Part shown: positions 24,801 to 38,571 of the stretch, in pieces | How the letters are laid out: each line of letters starts with the position of its first letter | How positions within the stretch are numbered: the stretch's first letter is position 1 | Source: Dipetalonema caudispina | Taxonomy: Eukaryota > Nematoda > Chromadorea > Rhabditida > Onchocercidae | Assembly: GCA_013365325.1 (NCBI GenBank) | Contig: JABVXV010000055.1 | Span: 186,001-250,000 of the forward strand | Direction: 5' to 3' | Length of the DNA stretch: 64,000 nt | Position numbers and translations under genes: made by a program | Notes under the pieces: generated by a model | Told to the model about the DNA's origin: nothing | What the model saw: the letters and a program-made list of their open reading frames with translations, nothing else | Database searches by the model: none

Positions 24801-27800
24801 TTGCTGCAGGATGAAAGAAATAATTGCTATAATTACCACACCACCGAAATGAAAGCTTACCGCGGTGCACCATTTGCTGCCATTGAAGAATAGCAACTAT
24901 CACTGCTATCTGATACATATGATCGTACTTCCTCGAAACTGAATTGGGGTTCTCCTGAAAACACAAATCATAAAAAGATTTATCACGAAAGGAAATTCAA
25001 TCCAGTACATCTTTTTTTTATTCTAATCTTTCTATAATACATCCTATTCATCATCATGTTCACTTCTATCTCAAAACTATGTTTCTGCAAAACGTTTAAT
25101 CCAGTAGCACTTAACACGTTAATTTGACGGATAAAATAATTTCGTCACGAATGTAAACTTTCTCTCAACTCGTATTGATGAAATGTTTTTCTTGATGACT
25201 ACGACGAAAAGCTGTAATCACTCACCTACTGATAAACCAAGATGTGATGCACTTCCCGATGACCATGAATTCATTTCCATTGGAGCATACTCCAAATTAT
25301 CTCCAGATGCATCCTCCGACACTAAAAATGATCAAAATGATCATTACAACTACGAAAATTTCAAATCAAATTGAAAGTTATTAATTCCTTCACAAATAGT
25401 TGGGCACTAGCTTAATCCTCTATGCAAAAAAAGATTCATAACGGTAAGGACTCAAAAATTGCTGGTATGATCTTTCATTATACCAAACAGAAACACGAAA
25501 AGACAGGCAAAAACTGTAGCAAATACACAAAAACGGTACAATTTTAACAAGATTCTACGAAATATAAAGTTGGTTGTGATACACTATCTTACTGTTAAAC
25601 TAAAATTTCGTGATTATGTTTGTGTATAAATTGATTAGTCTGATCTCTATTATATAAGGCAAACGTCCTATTTTCGTTGTGGATGAAAACTAGCAGCTCC
25701 ATCATCCACTTTCAGCTTAATGAAAGTGTAAAATGAGATTTCGAACAATTTCAAGCTATCAACATTATTCATCAAACGGAAGTCAACAATGTCAGTCGTT
25801 CAGTTAATAATGATAGAAAAAATGAAGGCTTTGAATGAAATACATCAACATTCCTTAAATACAGATATTTTGTAAAAGTTTTGTTTTACTTATTTTCCTG
25901 CCTTCACTCTTGTTTAATTTTGCAACTAGCTTTAAAATATCAATAACTCTCACTTTCGCCTGGTGTTGTCTGCAAGAAATCATCATTGGTACTCGTGCTT
26001 CCAGCAGCTGAGCATGATGTCCCATCGACTCGATCATCACATTCGGGATGTGCATTGATAGTTGAGATAACTTTGTGAGATCCCGAATGAGGCATGAACT
26101 GTTGTTTTGATATGGATGGATGCGTTCGTTCGATGTTCGCTTTAATCTGCCGTTCCACATTTGTTTTAGCAGCATTCGTTACTTCGTCCAAATCGGTCCG
26201 TAATGTACCACCGCTGTAATTTTCTCTAATTTCAAATCCAAAATATCAAAAAATAAATCATAAAAATGACCTCGAGCACATACGGTAATAACAGAATGCA
26301 TACATAACCCATAATTAGGGCTGTCTCTTAATAGGTATTGAGATAAAAAAATTCAGCCACTATTCAACAAGCAGAATATGCGAATTCATTGCTCATACAA
26401 TTAACAGTGATCCAAAAAGTAAAAGAACAACGTTAGATACTATTAAACATAGAAAACGATAAAAACCTATGAATATAGAATCGTTGGTTCTTATCGTTTT
26501 TTGTGTTTAATCATTCCCTTTACTCCTCAGTCATTTAATTTAGGAAATTTTTCGTGCTATTCAACAACACAGCAGATCACAAAAAAATAAAAAGCATTGT
26601 TTACAAATCTCCACAATGCTTTTGCTTCCAAAAACTGGACGATAAATAATTCATTGCTGAAATAAACCTCTTATCAGCATTACTTCAGGTAATATATCAA
26701 AAAGAAAACCTGTCTTCAGTTTCTTCCGTAGCTGACGATGACGCAAATGAAGAATGATTTCGAGGAAGATTCGACCACTCCAAACTTTCTAATGACAATT
26801 CTGCTGGGAAACATCCCTTAGTATTCTTCTCAGCTCCTGCTCTGCAAAGAAGTTATATTGTTCGAACCACTTATGCATTAAATTGAAAGTTCGAAATTAA
26901 AAGAACTAAATCCAAGTTAATCTGCAATCCATTGATTCTAAAATAGAACTGACCGGGCAATTGCAGATGAGGGAAGTGATATTTTCGTTTCGAAACTTCG
27001 CGTTCTATCAATTTTCCTAACTAACGAATTTTGCCCAGATCGTGAATTTCTCAAACATTTCCCTCTGCAAAGACTAAATCATTAGAAACTCCGAGGAACA
27101 AATCTTGGTAAAGCAGTGAATATCGGGATATAAAACATTAAAATATGCGTGGTGAAACGATAATAGAACTGGATTTGAAAATCCAAAATAAAAGAAGTGA
27201 GACCACTATGAGCATATAAGCTGACCAGAATTAGCATCTAAAGTTGAATCAAAGAATAACAGAACAATATTTCAAAAAGTAGTATGAAATAACCAATGAG
27301 TACTCCACCAACGTAATTTTTTAAGAGTTTCTTGCTTGAAAGCACCAAAATAATTTTATATGATTAGAAACATATAAAATGTACCTAGCGTTGGTTGAAT
27401 CAAACCACAGAAAGGAGGGAACATTGGGCGATAGTGTGTCTCCCTGTTCCCTTTCCTGAATTGAATCTGCAGCCCATTTATAACCACGTAATTGGGCTCG
27501 TCGTTCTTTCAGTGATAATTCATCAGGTGTCAGTTTTCTGAAATAATGAGGTAATAAATTTTCCAAATACAAAAACTATTATTTCCATGATTTTATTCTA
27601 AAAGAAAAAGCACGGTATCAGTATCGAAGAACTAATGATTCTCCCTTCTTGAGATATTACATTCGCAATTACTACTTTGTTTTCTGAAGTTGAAAATCGC
27701 TTAAATGAACCGCTATTTAGCGAAAAGTTACTACTAATCATTTGATGAAGCAAACTAGCATCCACTCATTTACCACTTTTAACAAGCAATACTAAAAAAA

Positions 27801-30800
27801 ATTACTTTGACGCTGTGGTTCCTGTTCTTCGAAGTCCACTGTGTGTATGAAGTCGGTCACGATGCGCATGATACGTGGAAGTTAAGTGTAGTAGAGGACT
27901 GAAAAAAAATCGAAGAAAATTATGTGCTTCAGACTATTCAACTATATAACTGAAAATTTTATGACCTGTTTGTCAAGGGAAAAAAGTCTCCCAGTATCTC
28001 CCGAATTAAGTATGATGAGAGAGAAAGAGAGAGATTTAAAAATAAAACATAAGCTTAATATATATGTTTTGGAAAATTAACCACAACTTACTGAAGAACA
28101 GAAGGGATAATAGAGGATAATTGCTACCTCAAATTAAATTTTGCTAGCAAATACCATTAAATTAACGATTGAAATGTAAAACCCGTAGTTTCGCTTTAAA
28201 AGCAAACAATAAGCATATGAAACGAAGGAAATCCAAAACTGAAACTGACCCATTTGGCATCTTTTTCTTTTTCTCACACTCCTCTTCGATAATTTTATTC
28301 AACTTGTTGTGCACATCAGCAGCTATTTCTTCACAGTCACATAGTGCCCATAGTTCGCCAGAACCGCACGGTGATGAGCGACCCATCACCATGAAAAAAT
28401 ATCTCTCTTGGCAGCCAAAACTAGCCATATACTGTCGCTAAAACAGAACAGAAAAAAAGTGCAGAGTTATAAATAAAAAGCAGAACGCATTTTTAAGTAC
28501 ATGGGGATAGACTACTCTGTAAAGTAACCACAGCATACTGAAATATGAAGTTTACTATCTTGGACCTTATCAACTTCATCAAACAGTGAACCATGGAAAT
28601 GCTGACACATAGCTTGATAGTAAAACAACAAAGCAATTGTTTATGATTGTTCAGAAAATTTCGGCTTTGATTAACAGTTGTACTGTTGAGTCTTATCTAA
28701 GCAAACAAGAATGTGGCTGTTCTTTACTCTGATTGAATAATGACTAATCACGCCAAAGCGAAAAATGCTCAGAACTTACAGGAAATTCGACGAAGTCAGT
28801 TACTTTGAACGGCGGAATGCCTGACTGTGATAGGGCATCCGAAGATGCTGGCTCAATACCACGCCGACATAAAATAATTGTATGATGATAAAAACATAAT
28901 CGATGCGGTCCGAGCAATGATGGATCTTTTGTACACAAATTAACCAGTTTCTCCGAAGATTTAAGTGATTTTCGGAACTTTGGATGTTCAACCATAGTTA
29001 CATCCCAAGCACATTCTGAAGCAACATTTTCTAAATAAAACCACTTTCGAAGAACTATAAATCACCCGATAGAATAACAAGAACCGTAACTATACAAAAT
29101 TTTTTCATTACTTTTCAATTTGAAAGATGCAGTTTAAAATTGAGAATCCCATTTTCCACCAATTTATAAAACTATCAAGACAATTAACACCGCCCGTCCA
29201 GTGTTAGCGATAGAAATGCAACTGCATGTTTGAGCCAATTATTCATAGATCTGCTTGATGATGAGACACATAGTAATAGTCGTTAAATAATCTTATTTAA
29301 TCGACTGTTAATTCGGTCATTCTGAACAGCCTCAGTATACAATAAAAACACAATGGCACAAATCTTCAATGGTGCACAAAATATACATTAAAAAAGCTAA
29401 CGATAAAAGGCTAAAATTTACCAAAAAACTCATTAGCAAGAACGGGTCGTCCAAGATGTAGGGCTCGTGCTGGTATCACTGCAGACATCAATATATCGTA
29501 CCATTCATCACTCAATACATCCGTCTCCGCTCGCAAAACAAGTGTTTCATCAGGTGTCATAATTGCTACACAGTATTTCAATCGGCCATCAAACTGCAAA
29601 AAATATTTTAATAGGCGATAACCAAAGCAATGATAGAAACTTAACAGAGGATTAGGATTTTGACTCTGACTAATGAACAGCAACTAACTGCTTCAATAAC
29701 CTAACGTTCCATATCCTTTAGAAATTTCTATAAATCTTTTCTATCCTCAAAATTTGCAGGAAAACCGATCAGCTCAAATTTATCAGAAGAATTCTTTCAG
29801 AAAAGGAAATTTAAAAGAATTCTCAGGAAGAGTGAAATCAAAACTTCAGTACATTTATTCATATAAAAATATTGTGAAAAAGAGCATCTGAGCCACTTAG
29901 CAGATGGAAAATGTAGTTTAAAAATATTCTAGTTACAGATAAAAATCAAGTAAATCAAAAGCATGTACGAGATGCTGGTGGGAATGCATACCCAAATTCT
30001 TTGAATAACTAACATTTCTGAAATTCACCACTATCTCTCTCGACTCTCATTTTTGAAACTGGAAACACAAATAAAATTGTTTTTTATTGGCTTAAAAGAG
30101 GACGTTTTGTTTAAAAAAATTCCAGTACTTCATTAAACTATGAACCAACATTTGAATAATATCAATCAATCGAAAGTAAACAAGAAACTCGGTATGATTG
30201 TCCACACCAAGAAGGAATGGCTTAAGCTACTGGAAAGACTCGAAGTTACCTGCAGTGAAAGAACTAATGATTGAAAAGAGATAATCCAGCAGCAAATTCA
30301 CGTTGAAAGATTGCAAATATTCATTCCGCGAAAAGGTGAAAGAGTGTTAAAGACTACTTCTTGCCTTTCCGCAGAAATGAATATTTGCAATTTTCCTCCA
30401 ATGCGAAATTTCTACTAAAAGGATTAATTAATAGACACAGGCTTGAGATGGACAAAAATAATGTTGCGATAAGTAAAAAGTCACATATGAAATTAATGAT
30501 TCAGCTTACATGCCGATTTATGTTGAAACACGTGGAGAGATCAATCAGATGTCGCGGATGTCTGTTCTTCCTTTGAGATTTCTTTTCACTTTCATGTAAC
30601 TCAAGCGCTCGATAACCCAATACTGCATAATACATCCTTTTCGTTTTCTGAAATTTAATAACCGTTACCCGAGACTACCTTAATTGTATAAAACTCGAGA
30701 GGTGGAATATAAACAAGTTATAATCAGGAATTCAAGTCAGGATTTAGCATTAAATGCGAGAACATCGAATATTCTGGTTTACTGAAGGTGCAGTTCTAAT

Positions 30801-30935
30801 TCATATGATTATAGTTATGGGACTGACTCAACAGGAAAAGTTACTTACAACAGGCGAAAATGCAGCTGTAACATAGCCCGATTTCAGAACACCCGCTTCT
30901 TCTTCCACTGAATTTGAAGTTCGTTTTTTGTCCAT
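21871..30935 (-). CDS. ist-1: Insulin receptor substrate (IRS-type adaptor: PH + PTB + phosphotyrosine tail)
   Basis: Adaptor linking the insulin/IGF receptor to PI3-kinase. 22 exons: 30935-30849, 30647-30510, 29593-29422, 29030-28780, 28437-28250, 27898-27806, 27537-27385, 27064-26954, 26841-26710, 26213-25954, 25321-25226, 24954-24861, 24748-24647, 24527-24412, 24334-24304, 24229-24051, 23627-23465, 23296-23208, 22633-22426, 22343-22106, 22020-21970, 21909-21871; 996 residues, every junction in phase. Residues ~14-130 are an IRS PH domain (VLKSGYV, TKRMYYAVLG, HESEKKSQRKN, CFNINR, DEWYDILMSA). Residues ~133-280 are the IRS PTB domain (GPHRLCFYHHTIILCRRG, FFMVMGRSSPCGSGELWAL with GRS at 235-237). 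The remaining ~700 residues are Ser/Thr-rich and carry YAPM (540-543) and YSSM (582-585), both YxxM sites for PI3K SH2 domains. The 3'-most four exons rest mainly on splice sites and phase: the donor GTTCGT at 22425 is weak, and an alternative stop (TAA) lies at 22416-22418. Confidence 0.88.
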
Positions 30936-30942
30936 TTTTCTT

Positions 30943-31527
30943 CTAATTTAAAAAAAATAACGATTCTGTAACAGTATAGACTTCTGTTCTATCTACATCC
31001 AAAATATTGTGATTAGATGGAGGAACCCATAAAATTCCATTCTCTAGACATGCCGTAGTTACTGGTTTCCCTTTCGAATGCACAACCAAGAAGTCAGAGT
31101 CGAGAATAATATTGTACCTTCTGGTACTAGGTATATATGCTCCAGGTGAGAAATGAGAAACCCTGAAATAAAACTTCATAAAACTAGTTTTCAATTCTGC
31201 ATTGAATAGACCAATTAAAATACGGATAAATCAGAACACGACAGATACCTGACATTGCTATAATAAAGAAAACAATAAACGTGCGCCACATGTAATCTGT
31301 CAAATATCATAATGTTTAGTAACAATTGAAACTCCAACGAAAAGGAAGAGATAAGAGAAAATGAAGAAAAACTGAATTAAAAATAGAGCTTGTAGTATAC
31401 AACATGAAGAAAATAAGTGTAGAGAGGAAGAAAACATACGTCGGCAACGCATGATACTGTCGTTCATTTGCAAAGGTGTGACATTGTCGAATACAAAGAT
31501 GAGGACATCGAGATGACCTTCTGACAT
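30943..31527 (-). CDS. Possible small upstream protein abutting the IRS gene, or IRS 5' leader exons
   Basis: Three putative exons (31527-31440, 31257-31224, 31162-30943) join in phase to 113 residues, beginning MSEGHLDVLIFVFDN and including RRYNIILDSDFLVVHSKG and ACLENGILWVPPSN. The first donor (GTATGTT) and the last acceptor (TTTTATTTCAG) are strong. The stop TAG at 30945-30943 overlaps the AG acceptor of the exon that starts at 30942 and holds the IRS ATG (30935), so the two frames are back to back. No family recognised. Either these are noncoding leader exons of IRS, or a short upstream cistron whose end coincides with the IRS trans-splice site. Composition looks coding, but the evidence is splice sites and phase only. 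Confidence 0.35.
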
Positions 31528-32778
31528 AGGACTTAAATTCTAAATTGTGGGAAGGTATATAAATAACCCAGCAAGAATATTAACAGCATTGCAAAGAACA
31601 AGACAACAACCGGAGTGATACATACAACAATAAACGATGTAATCTTGGCCACGAGAAGAGAAGCAGAAAAGTGTGGAATATATATATATATATATTTTTT
31701 TTCTTTTTTATTGTCCGTCTATTTATCGATCTCACAAATATGACCTCATATTCCATTAACCTTAAGTTAATGTCCCACTACCTAACCTCACTCCTAATTA
31801 CTTGATCTCAAACGCATTTCCTGACCTTACGATAACATTGGAATGGTTGTAACTCTTCAGCGAGAAGTTTTAACGACAAATCACTGAAACCTATCATCCC
31901 AAAACTATGACCACATTAAATATTAGGTTAACCTCATAGTATCAATAAAAATTGAGTAAATTAACTCCACATTTTATTCTCTAAATTTCTATTCTAATAT
32001 TATCAATAGATTTGAGTAATAATCAATAGTACTACCATTGATACAACAAATTGAGGAAGCAATATATCGTCTAAATACTTGAATTAATTTCACTTTAGCT
32101 ATGATAATTTTACTTTCTGAGTTATTAAAATTTTATTGAATTCATCTATGCAAATCTTTAATCGAATCGACAATTCATTATCTTGTAACAAATAACATTA
32201 TTGTGTAAAAGAGGGTGAGAAATTTTGTAAATTTTCATAACAATATTCATCTATTAGCTATTACTTATTAATATCTTCGATTAGATTTGATTATTTACAT
32301 AAATGTTTATAACAGATTTGATATATTAACAGTTAAAATATGATAGAAAATAGTTAAACAGAATTAAAAATTTAATTTCTACAAGCGACAACTAAAAATC
32401 CTTTCAAAAATGATCAGGTCTATATTTGAGAACATTTTCCATTATGAAAAGATTAATTAAAGAATATAATTATACAATAATTTTAGGAAATTTTTTAGCT
32501 TCTTCTAATTTAAAATCCAAATTTGAACTTTCGCTAAGCTCAATTAAAAGTGTTTGTTGTGATTTTTTTTTATTAAAATTTTACTGAAAACAAAAAGAAA
32601 AACTGTTTTTTAGTTTGAATTGAATGAAATCAATGATTGTACATTAGAAATAGGACTAAAGGAAATAACAATAAATTGACTGAAAATATGTTCAGTATTG
32701 ATTATGGATTGAAAAAAAGACATTAAATCCTAACTTTACGTTTTAATAAGCTTTTTCAACAATATTTTTATATTTAGT

Positions 32779-32816
<38 letters not shown>

Positions 32817-33261
32817 CTGAACAAACACTCCTCCAAATTGTCAATATCTATGGATTATAAATGTAAAAAAATTTTAGAAGTGAAAAAGTAAATTTGATAG
32901 TACAGTTAACTTATAATAATATAATATAAAATAAAAATTTTCTCCTAAGAAGAGTTACTGGGACAAAGAGTTTGAACGTTTCCAACTTATCATAACTTCA
33001 TCAAATTATACTGTAATGTTTAAACTGTTATGAAATCCTTTATTATTAAAACAAACTTTTACAACAATTTTTGTTTTTGAAACAATAAACTATTCAAAAT
33101 TTTTCATTTTAAGTTATACTTAAGTGCTGTAAAGAACGTGCGAAGATATGAAAAATCTTTAAATCAAACCATACATTAAACTATTTTCCACTTTTCTTCA
33201 AGTAACAACAGCAAATAATCAATTATTTTCAACGTTCTTTCTTTTCTTTTTCCTCTTTTTT

Positions 33262-33292
<31 letters not shown>

Positions 33293-35767
33293 GAAACATA
33301 TCAATCAATTTATGCAAAAATTTTCGTTTACAGTTAGTTGATCAAATGCTCAAATACTGTTTCACCATCATTAATTATGCATTCCAATTGACTAAACAAC
33401 ATCGAAATGATAAAAAAAAAAAAAAAAAAAATGAAACAATTATGAAAAAAAATAACCTTTTCTTTTCTCGTTTTTTTTTTTTCTTTACTTTTCAATAGCA
33501 ATTGAAAAAAAAAAAAAAAAAAAAAAAAAAGACATTGCAGACGATGCTTAACAAAATGATTGAAGTAACAAACAGTGAAAAATTGGTGTTAAGTTTTGTT
33601 TTGAATTAGAAAGTATTGAAAACATTGAAAATAATACTTTGTTACGATCATTTTTAATTTTTTTTCTTTCTTTTTTTTTCGTTTTTTTATCTTATAAAAA
33701 TCATTGTATTTAATGCGTTTTACAATATCATTGTTTTTAATGTAATGCAAAATGTTTCTACATCGGAATGATCGGAGTGAAACGATCATTAATAGTGTAG
33801 CATTAAGTATTCATACCTGATTGTTTTATCTTAAAAGAAGAATCATTTTATCAATGATCTGATTATCTATCGATATCGATCTTTTGAATTATCCAATTAA
33901 TAGAGTATAGCATTTGTTTGATTTTATTGTTACAAACATTTATTTTAATGTTTTTTTAAGCTATTGCTATTTAATGAAATGGAAAAATTGAAGTTTTAAA
34001 TTGAGTAGAACAGTAAGTAATTTGATACGTTGCAAAATAGCAATTCTGTGTAATCTCATTTCTTTTTCTTTTTCTTTTTTCTTTTTTTTTTTTTTTTTTT
34101 ATAATTTTTGCGAAAGAAAGCGATAAATTTAAGCACATATTACAACAGCAAACAAACTGCGTCTTTTTTTCCTTTAATTTATCAAAACTTTCTTGAAAAA
34201 AAAAAAAAAAAAAAAGAGATAATCAACTACAAAATGAAGGTAATTGTTTAATAGAAATTAGAAGAAGATAAGAAATGCCAAGCAAGCAAATTTTTGAACG
34301 ATGCAATCAAAAGATCGAATCGAACTTACGTGATCTTCACGTTAGATTTTTCTTCTTACAAATGGAATGTGTAAGTTATGCTTTTAAATGTGCAACAATA
34401 AATAATAACAACGTATATCAAGTAATTGTGTAAATAATTCCAATATTTGTTTTCTTTATTGTGATAATTTCGATCTTAATGTGATACGATTGAATATCAA
34501 ATGTAATTATTATACGTTGTTGGATATATGATCTCAATTTTAAATTTAAAAAAAAAAAAAATGTAATTTCTTAAAATTTCTTTACTGTATATACTTTCTA
34601 CTGGAAAATATTTACATCCTAAACTGATAAATAATATAATTCAATTGTATTTCAATGAATTGAAATATTAAAATATTTGCAAGTAGAAATAATTTGAATA
34701 ATTATCTCACAACTATATCTATCGCATTATATTACTACAATTCGTTATCATTTGAGGATTGTTCTTTTTTTTTTTGTTTTTCTGCATCACATATATACAA
34801 ATCGTTATTTTTGGTAATGAAGCAAAAGATGGAAAAAATTTTCTGAACCGAAGAAAGGTTTTTTTTTTTTTCGTTTAAAGAGTAAGGGAAAGGGTTGAAT
34901 TACTTATGGTGAAAAAAAAAAAAAAAGAGAGAGAAAAAAAAAAAAAAAAAAAAAAAAAAACAACATAATGTTTAACGAAAATTTGTTGTAAAAAAAAATT
35001 AAAGTATGAAATTTTTTTTTTTTTTTATTTTTTTATTTTTTTTTTTTTTTGTCTGTTCAATACCTCTACCAAATGAATGTAATGATGATGTATATGTGTG
35101 TATGTTCGGTGCCTTAAAAAGGAAAAAATGAAATTCGTAAATAAAAATCGGCAATGTACTATTGAAAAAACCGGTAATCAATTTGGCTACGTTAAAAAAA
35201 AAGAAATTGCTATAAAGTGTGCAAAAATTTTGTTGTAATAGAATCGTTCGTATTTCTGGAAGTTATTAGTTATATTGAAAAGATTAATTACTTTTTACTA
35301 ATTAATTTTATCGTATGCGCTTATTGGACAAAATTAAAATGAATACGCAAATATTGGGAAGGTAAAAATTTTTAAGTTTTTATTGTTCTATTAATGGAAT
35401 ATTTTATTGCTTAATTTATGAATCAAATAAATGGAATTTTTATAGTGATATTAGAAATACTTGTTTTTCAACTATTTAAAAAAAAAATAAATAAATAATA
35501 TTAGTCTTATCATTCGAAATTTAATGAAAAGTAATATAGTAAATAACTGATTTAACATTTTAACACCTGTTATGCTTTAATTACATTAACAATTTTCATC
35601 TACCGTACGATAATTTATAGATAACTTTTGCTAACGTTAAAAATTAAAAGTTGGATAAATATAATAAATAGCTTTTCTTAAAATTTTTTCATCGTAACAA
35701 TACAAAATGTGGAAGATAATAAAATATATGTGACAGACAAGAAGGTGAACTAAAATTCTAACAGAAC

Positions 35768-35816
35768 CACATACACACACATACACACACATACACACAC
35801 ACACACACACACACAT
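35768..35816. repeat. (CA)n microsatellite
   Basis: About 48 bases of CA dinucleotides interrupted by two CATA units. Confidence 0.95.
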
Positions 35817-35837
35817 ATCGTTGATGATAGTACTTAC

Positions 35838-36050
35838 AAGCATTTTCGACATACATCACCAGATGTTTTATGGTTTCATTTCCATTTTATCGTTTTGCCA
35901 ACACCAATGGAAGAAGTATTAGAATGATATGTCTGTCTATTTCATTGCTGATATTTCGGGAGCTACCCGTTATCACAATTACCGGGATAGACCGTTATTT
36001 CTCAGATCATTATCATGATAGGAATCAAACACATTTAGTAAACCTTTCTA
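35838..36050 (-). other. Exon-like island with strong donor (possible 5' UTR exon)
   Basis: A homopolymer-free stretch on the minus strand ends in CTT|GTAAGT at 35838, right beside the CA repeat. The next minus-strand gene downstream is IRS. The upper edge is a guess. Confidence 0.2.
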
Positions 36051-36208
36051 AAATGCTTAGACAAAGAAAAAAAAATAAAAAAAGAGATATGATTGCTAAT
36101 CTTTATAAAAAGTTAGCAATGGATATTTGTCATCAATTTTTTTTTTTTTTTTTTGTTCATCATATTATCATACAATTTTTCCTTATCATGGCTTACTTTT
36201 AAATTATT

Positions 36209-36392
36209 ATACTACGATACCTATCATATCCTATTACTTGTATTGTAATATTGCTATGATAGTTATCATAATATTACTATAATACATATCATATCTTATT
36301 ATTAATATGATACATATCGTAATATTACGATGATACATAATTATTACTATGATGCATATCATAGTAATAATATAACTCCGATACATATCATA
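36209..36392. repeat. Degenerate AT-rich tandem repeat
   Basis: About six imperfect units of roughly 25-35 bases built on ATACATATCAT and GTAATATTAC(T/G)ATGAT. Adjacent units are partly reverse complementary, so the array can fold. Confidence 0.7.
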
Positions 36393-38125
36393 TTGTATTT
36401 GCTTTGAAGCCATAAAATAAGTATCTAAAATGATCTTATAAAAGAGTTATCAAGAAATTTCGCATTTTATAACAAACTTCAATTACAAGATGAGTACTGA
36501 GATTGTCTAGGTTAATGTTCACTTCAATATATCCTTTATTAATAACGTAACCTGATGTCGGAAACGATGAGCATCGGATATTAAATGTATGATTATTTAT
36601 TTTAATTCATCCATTGGTTAGAGTTTCGAATAATTTTAGCATATTTAACGTATTTCTTTCAAATTCAAATTGCAATTATTCTTTCTGGAAACAATCAACT
36701 TTTCAATGAATCGAATTCTTCATCAGGGAAAGATTTTACAAAAATATCTGCAATAAAATATTTCTCATTATATTTTTATTCACTTTATTAAATTATAAAA
36801 TTTTTACTAAAAATAATGCTTCACTAATTCTTTCCACTAACTCTACAGATTATCTATCACATTTTCTTCCTTATTATCAACTTTTTGCTTTTCTAATACA
36901 ATTAATTTGATGTTGATTACAATCATGAAAAATTATAATACATCATATAGCCAACATTTCTAATCTAATTATAAATAAATTAACATACCTATGAAAATCT
37001 TTCTACGATTACTACATTACTTTATTCATTTCATCTATCTAATTAACTCACAAGTAAGATAAAAGTTTCAGTTCAATGTTATAAAATTAAAAGAAAAATA
37101 TCTATACTAGTCTGATATATTTGTTTGTTCAATAAATCCTGTTGATTTAAATGAATTCTTGTATAAATGTAATTGATTTGGTAAACGTTTCACATCAACT
37201 GTTGACTCATCATCAATTGTTTATGATGACTTTTTTTTTCCTGTATTAGTAACGATGATGATTATTATATTAGTAAAAGATCAACTGATAAATGAAAGGG
37301 AAAAGGCAAGAGATTCCTATACTTTATGACCTATTGCTATAATATTCCGAAAAATGAGTCAGAAATCCGGAAAAATGCTGATTTGACCAATAAATAACCT
37401 GAAAAAATAATGCTTTCAATTAAATAAATTAAATGGCAATTATGTCTTGTCTAATTCAAAAATATTAAATTTTAAATGTGTTAATGCATTTGCTCTACTA
37501 AAATCAATTTTCATTTTCCTCACTTTCAATCCATTAGCAAATAAATTCAAATGGTCACTTCTTTCATAATTCTTTCGATAGAACATAGATACGATATGAA
37601 TGTTCTAAATTACCAATTCATGTAATGTATATCTCTATGATTCCTGTAATGTATATCCGCATGATTCATCCTGGCAAATTTTCTTGCTGTATATTTCTAA
37701 CTTTTACAAAATTATTACTTTTTGTTTTTTTTTTTTTTTTTCGCTTAAACAAGAATCAAATTTTCGGTAACTAACTTAGCTTTATCCTTCCTTCTCCAAA
37801 TATCGAAATAGAAATTAAAAAAATCTACCGGAAATATTAAATTTGGAAAAACATGCAAGATATGCATTAACAATTTGAAATGAATGTCACACTTCTTTTT
37901 TTCCCCTTTTTTTTTTGCATTAAAAAAAGTTGTAAAGAAAAGAAAAAAAAAAGTAACCATTTGAATTGTAGTTAATCATCCTATTTCATGTAAGATGAAT
38001 AACATTAACGTGAATGTTTACTTACGTAAATGCAAAAAGATTTTAACGTATCACTGAAGAATATTTAAGATGTTCGATAGAAAAATATCGCGGTAGCTTA
38101 TTTACAGCTTATTTTATATTCATTT

Positions 38126-38169
38126 ATTATATATATATGTGTGTGTGTGTGTGCATATATATATATATA
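38126..38169. repeat. (TA)n(TG)n(TA)n compound microsatellite
   Basis: TA repeats, then seven TG units, then TA again. Confidence 0.9.
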
Positions 38170-38538
38170 ATTGCAGCCAGAAAGAGTGAATTAGTTTTGG
38201 TCTAGGCTCTAGGCTTATTGGGCTTTATGTTATGTTTTTTTTTCTTTTTTTTTTTTTTTTTTTGATTGCAAAATTGTGAGAATTAGATAATAATGATGAC
38301 ACTATTTCGAGTGCTTTTCGTTTTTTCTTTTTTTTCTTTTTTCTGCAATTTGTTGCTACTGCAAGAGAATTTGTAAACAAAGATTTAGTCATCGCTGTGA
38401 AATAAGTTTGAATGAAACAACCGAGTGCAAAAAAATCAAACTGACAGTGGAACGGAGAACATTAACAGGGGCTAATTTTCTTTTTTTTTTTTTTTTTTCT
38501 ACTTCCGGTTAATACGATAAACTGTTTGTGACATATGA

Positions 38539-38571
38539 AGAGAGGGAGAGGGAGAGAGAGAGAGAGAGAGA
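38539..38571. repeat. (GA)n microsatellite
   Basis: Purine-only GA/GGGA tract, with a T17 run about 50 bases upstream. Confidence 0.9.

Noticed and set aside
32783..33292. T29 runs as tails of retroposed genes
   Set aside because: No gene copy or target-site duplication beside them; long A/T runs are common throughout the spacer.
35637..35852. 71-codon frame containing a Cys-Val repeat
   Set aside because: The repeat is translated CA microsatellite.
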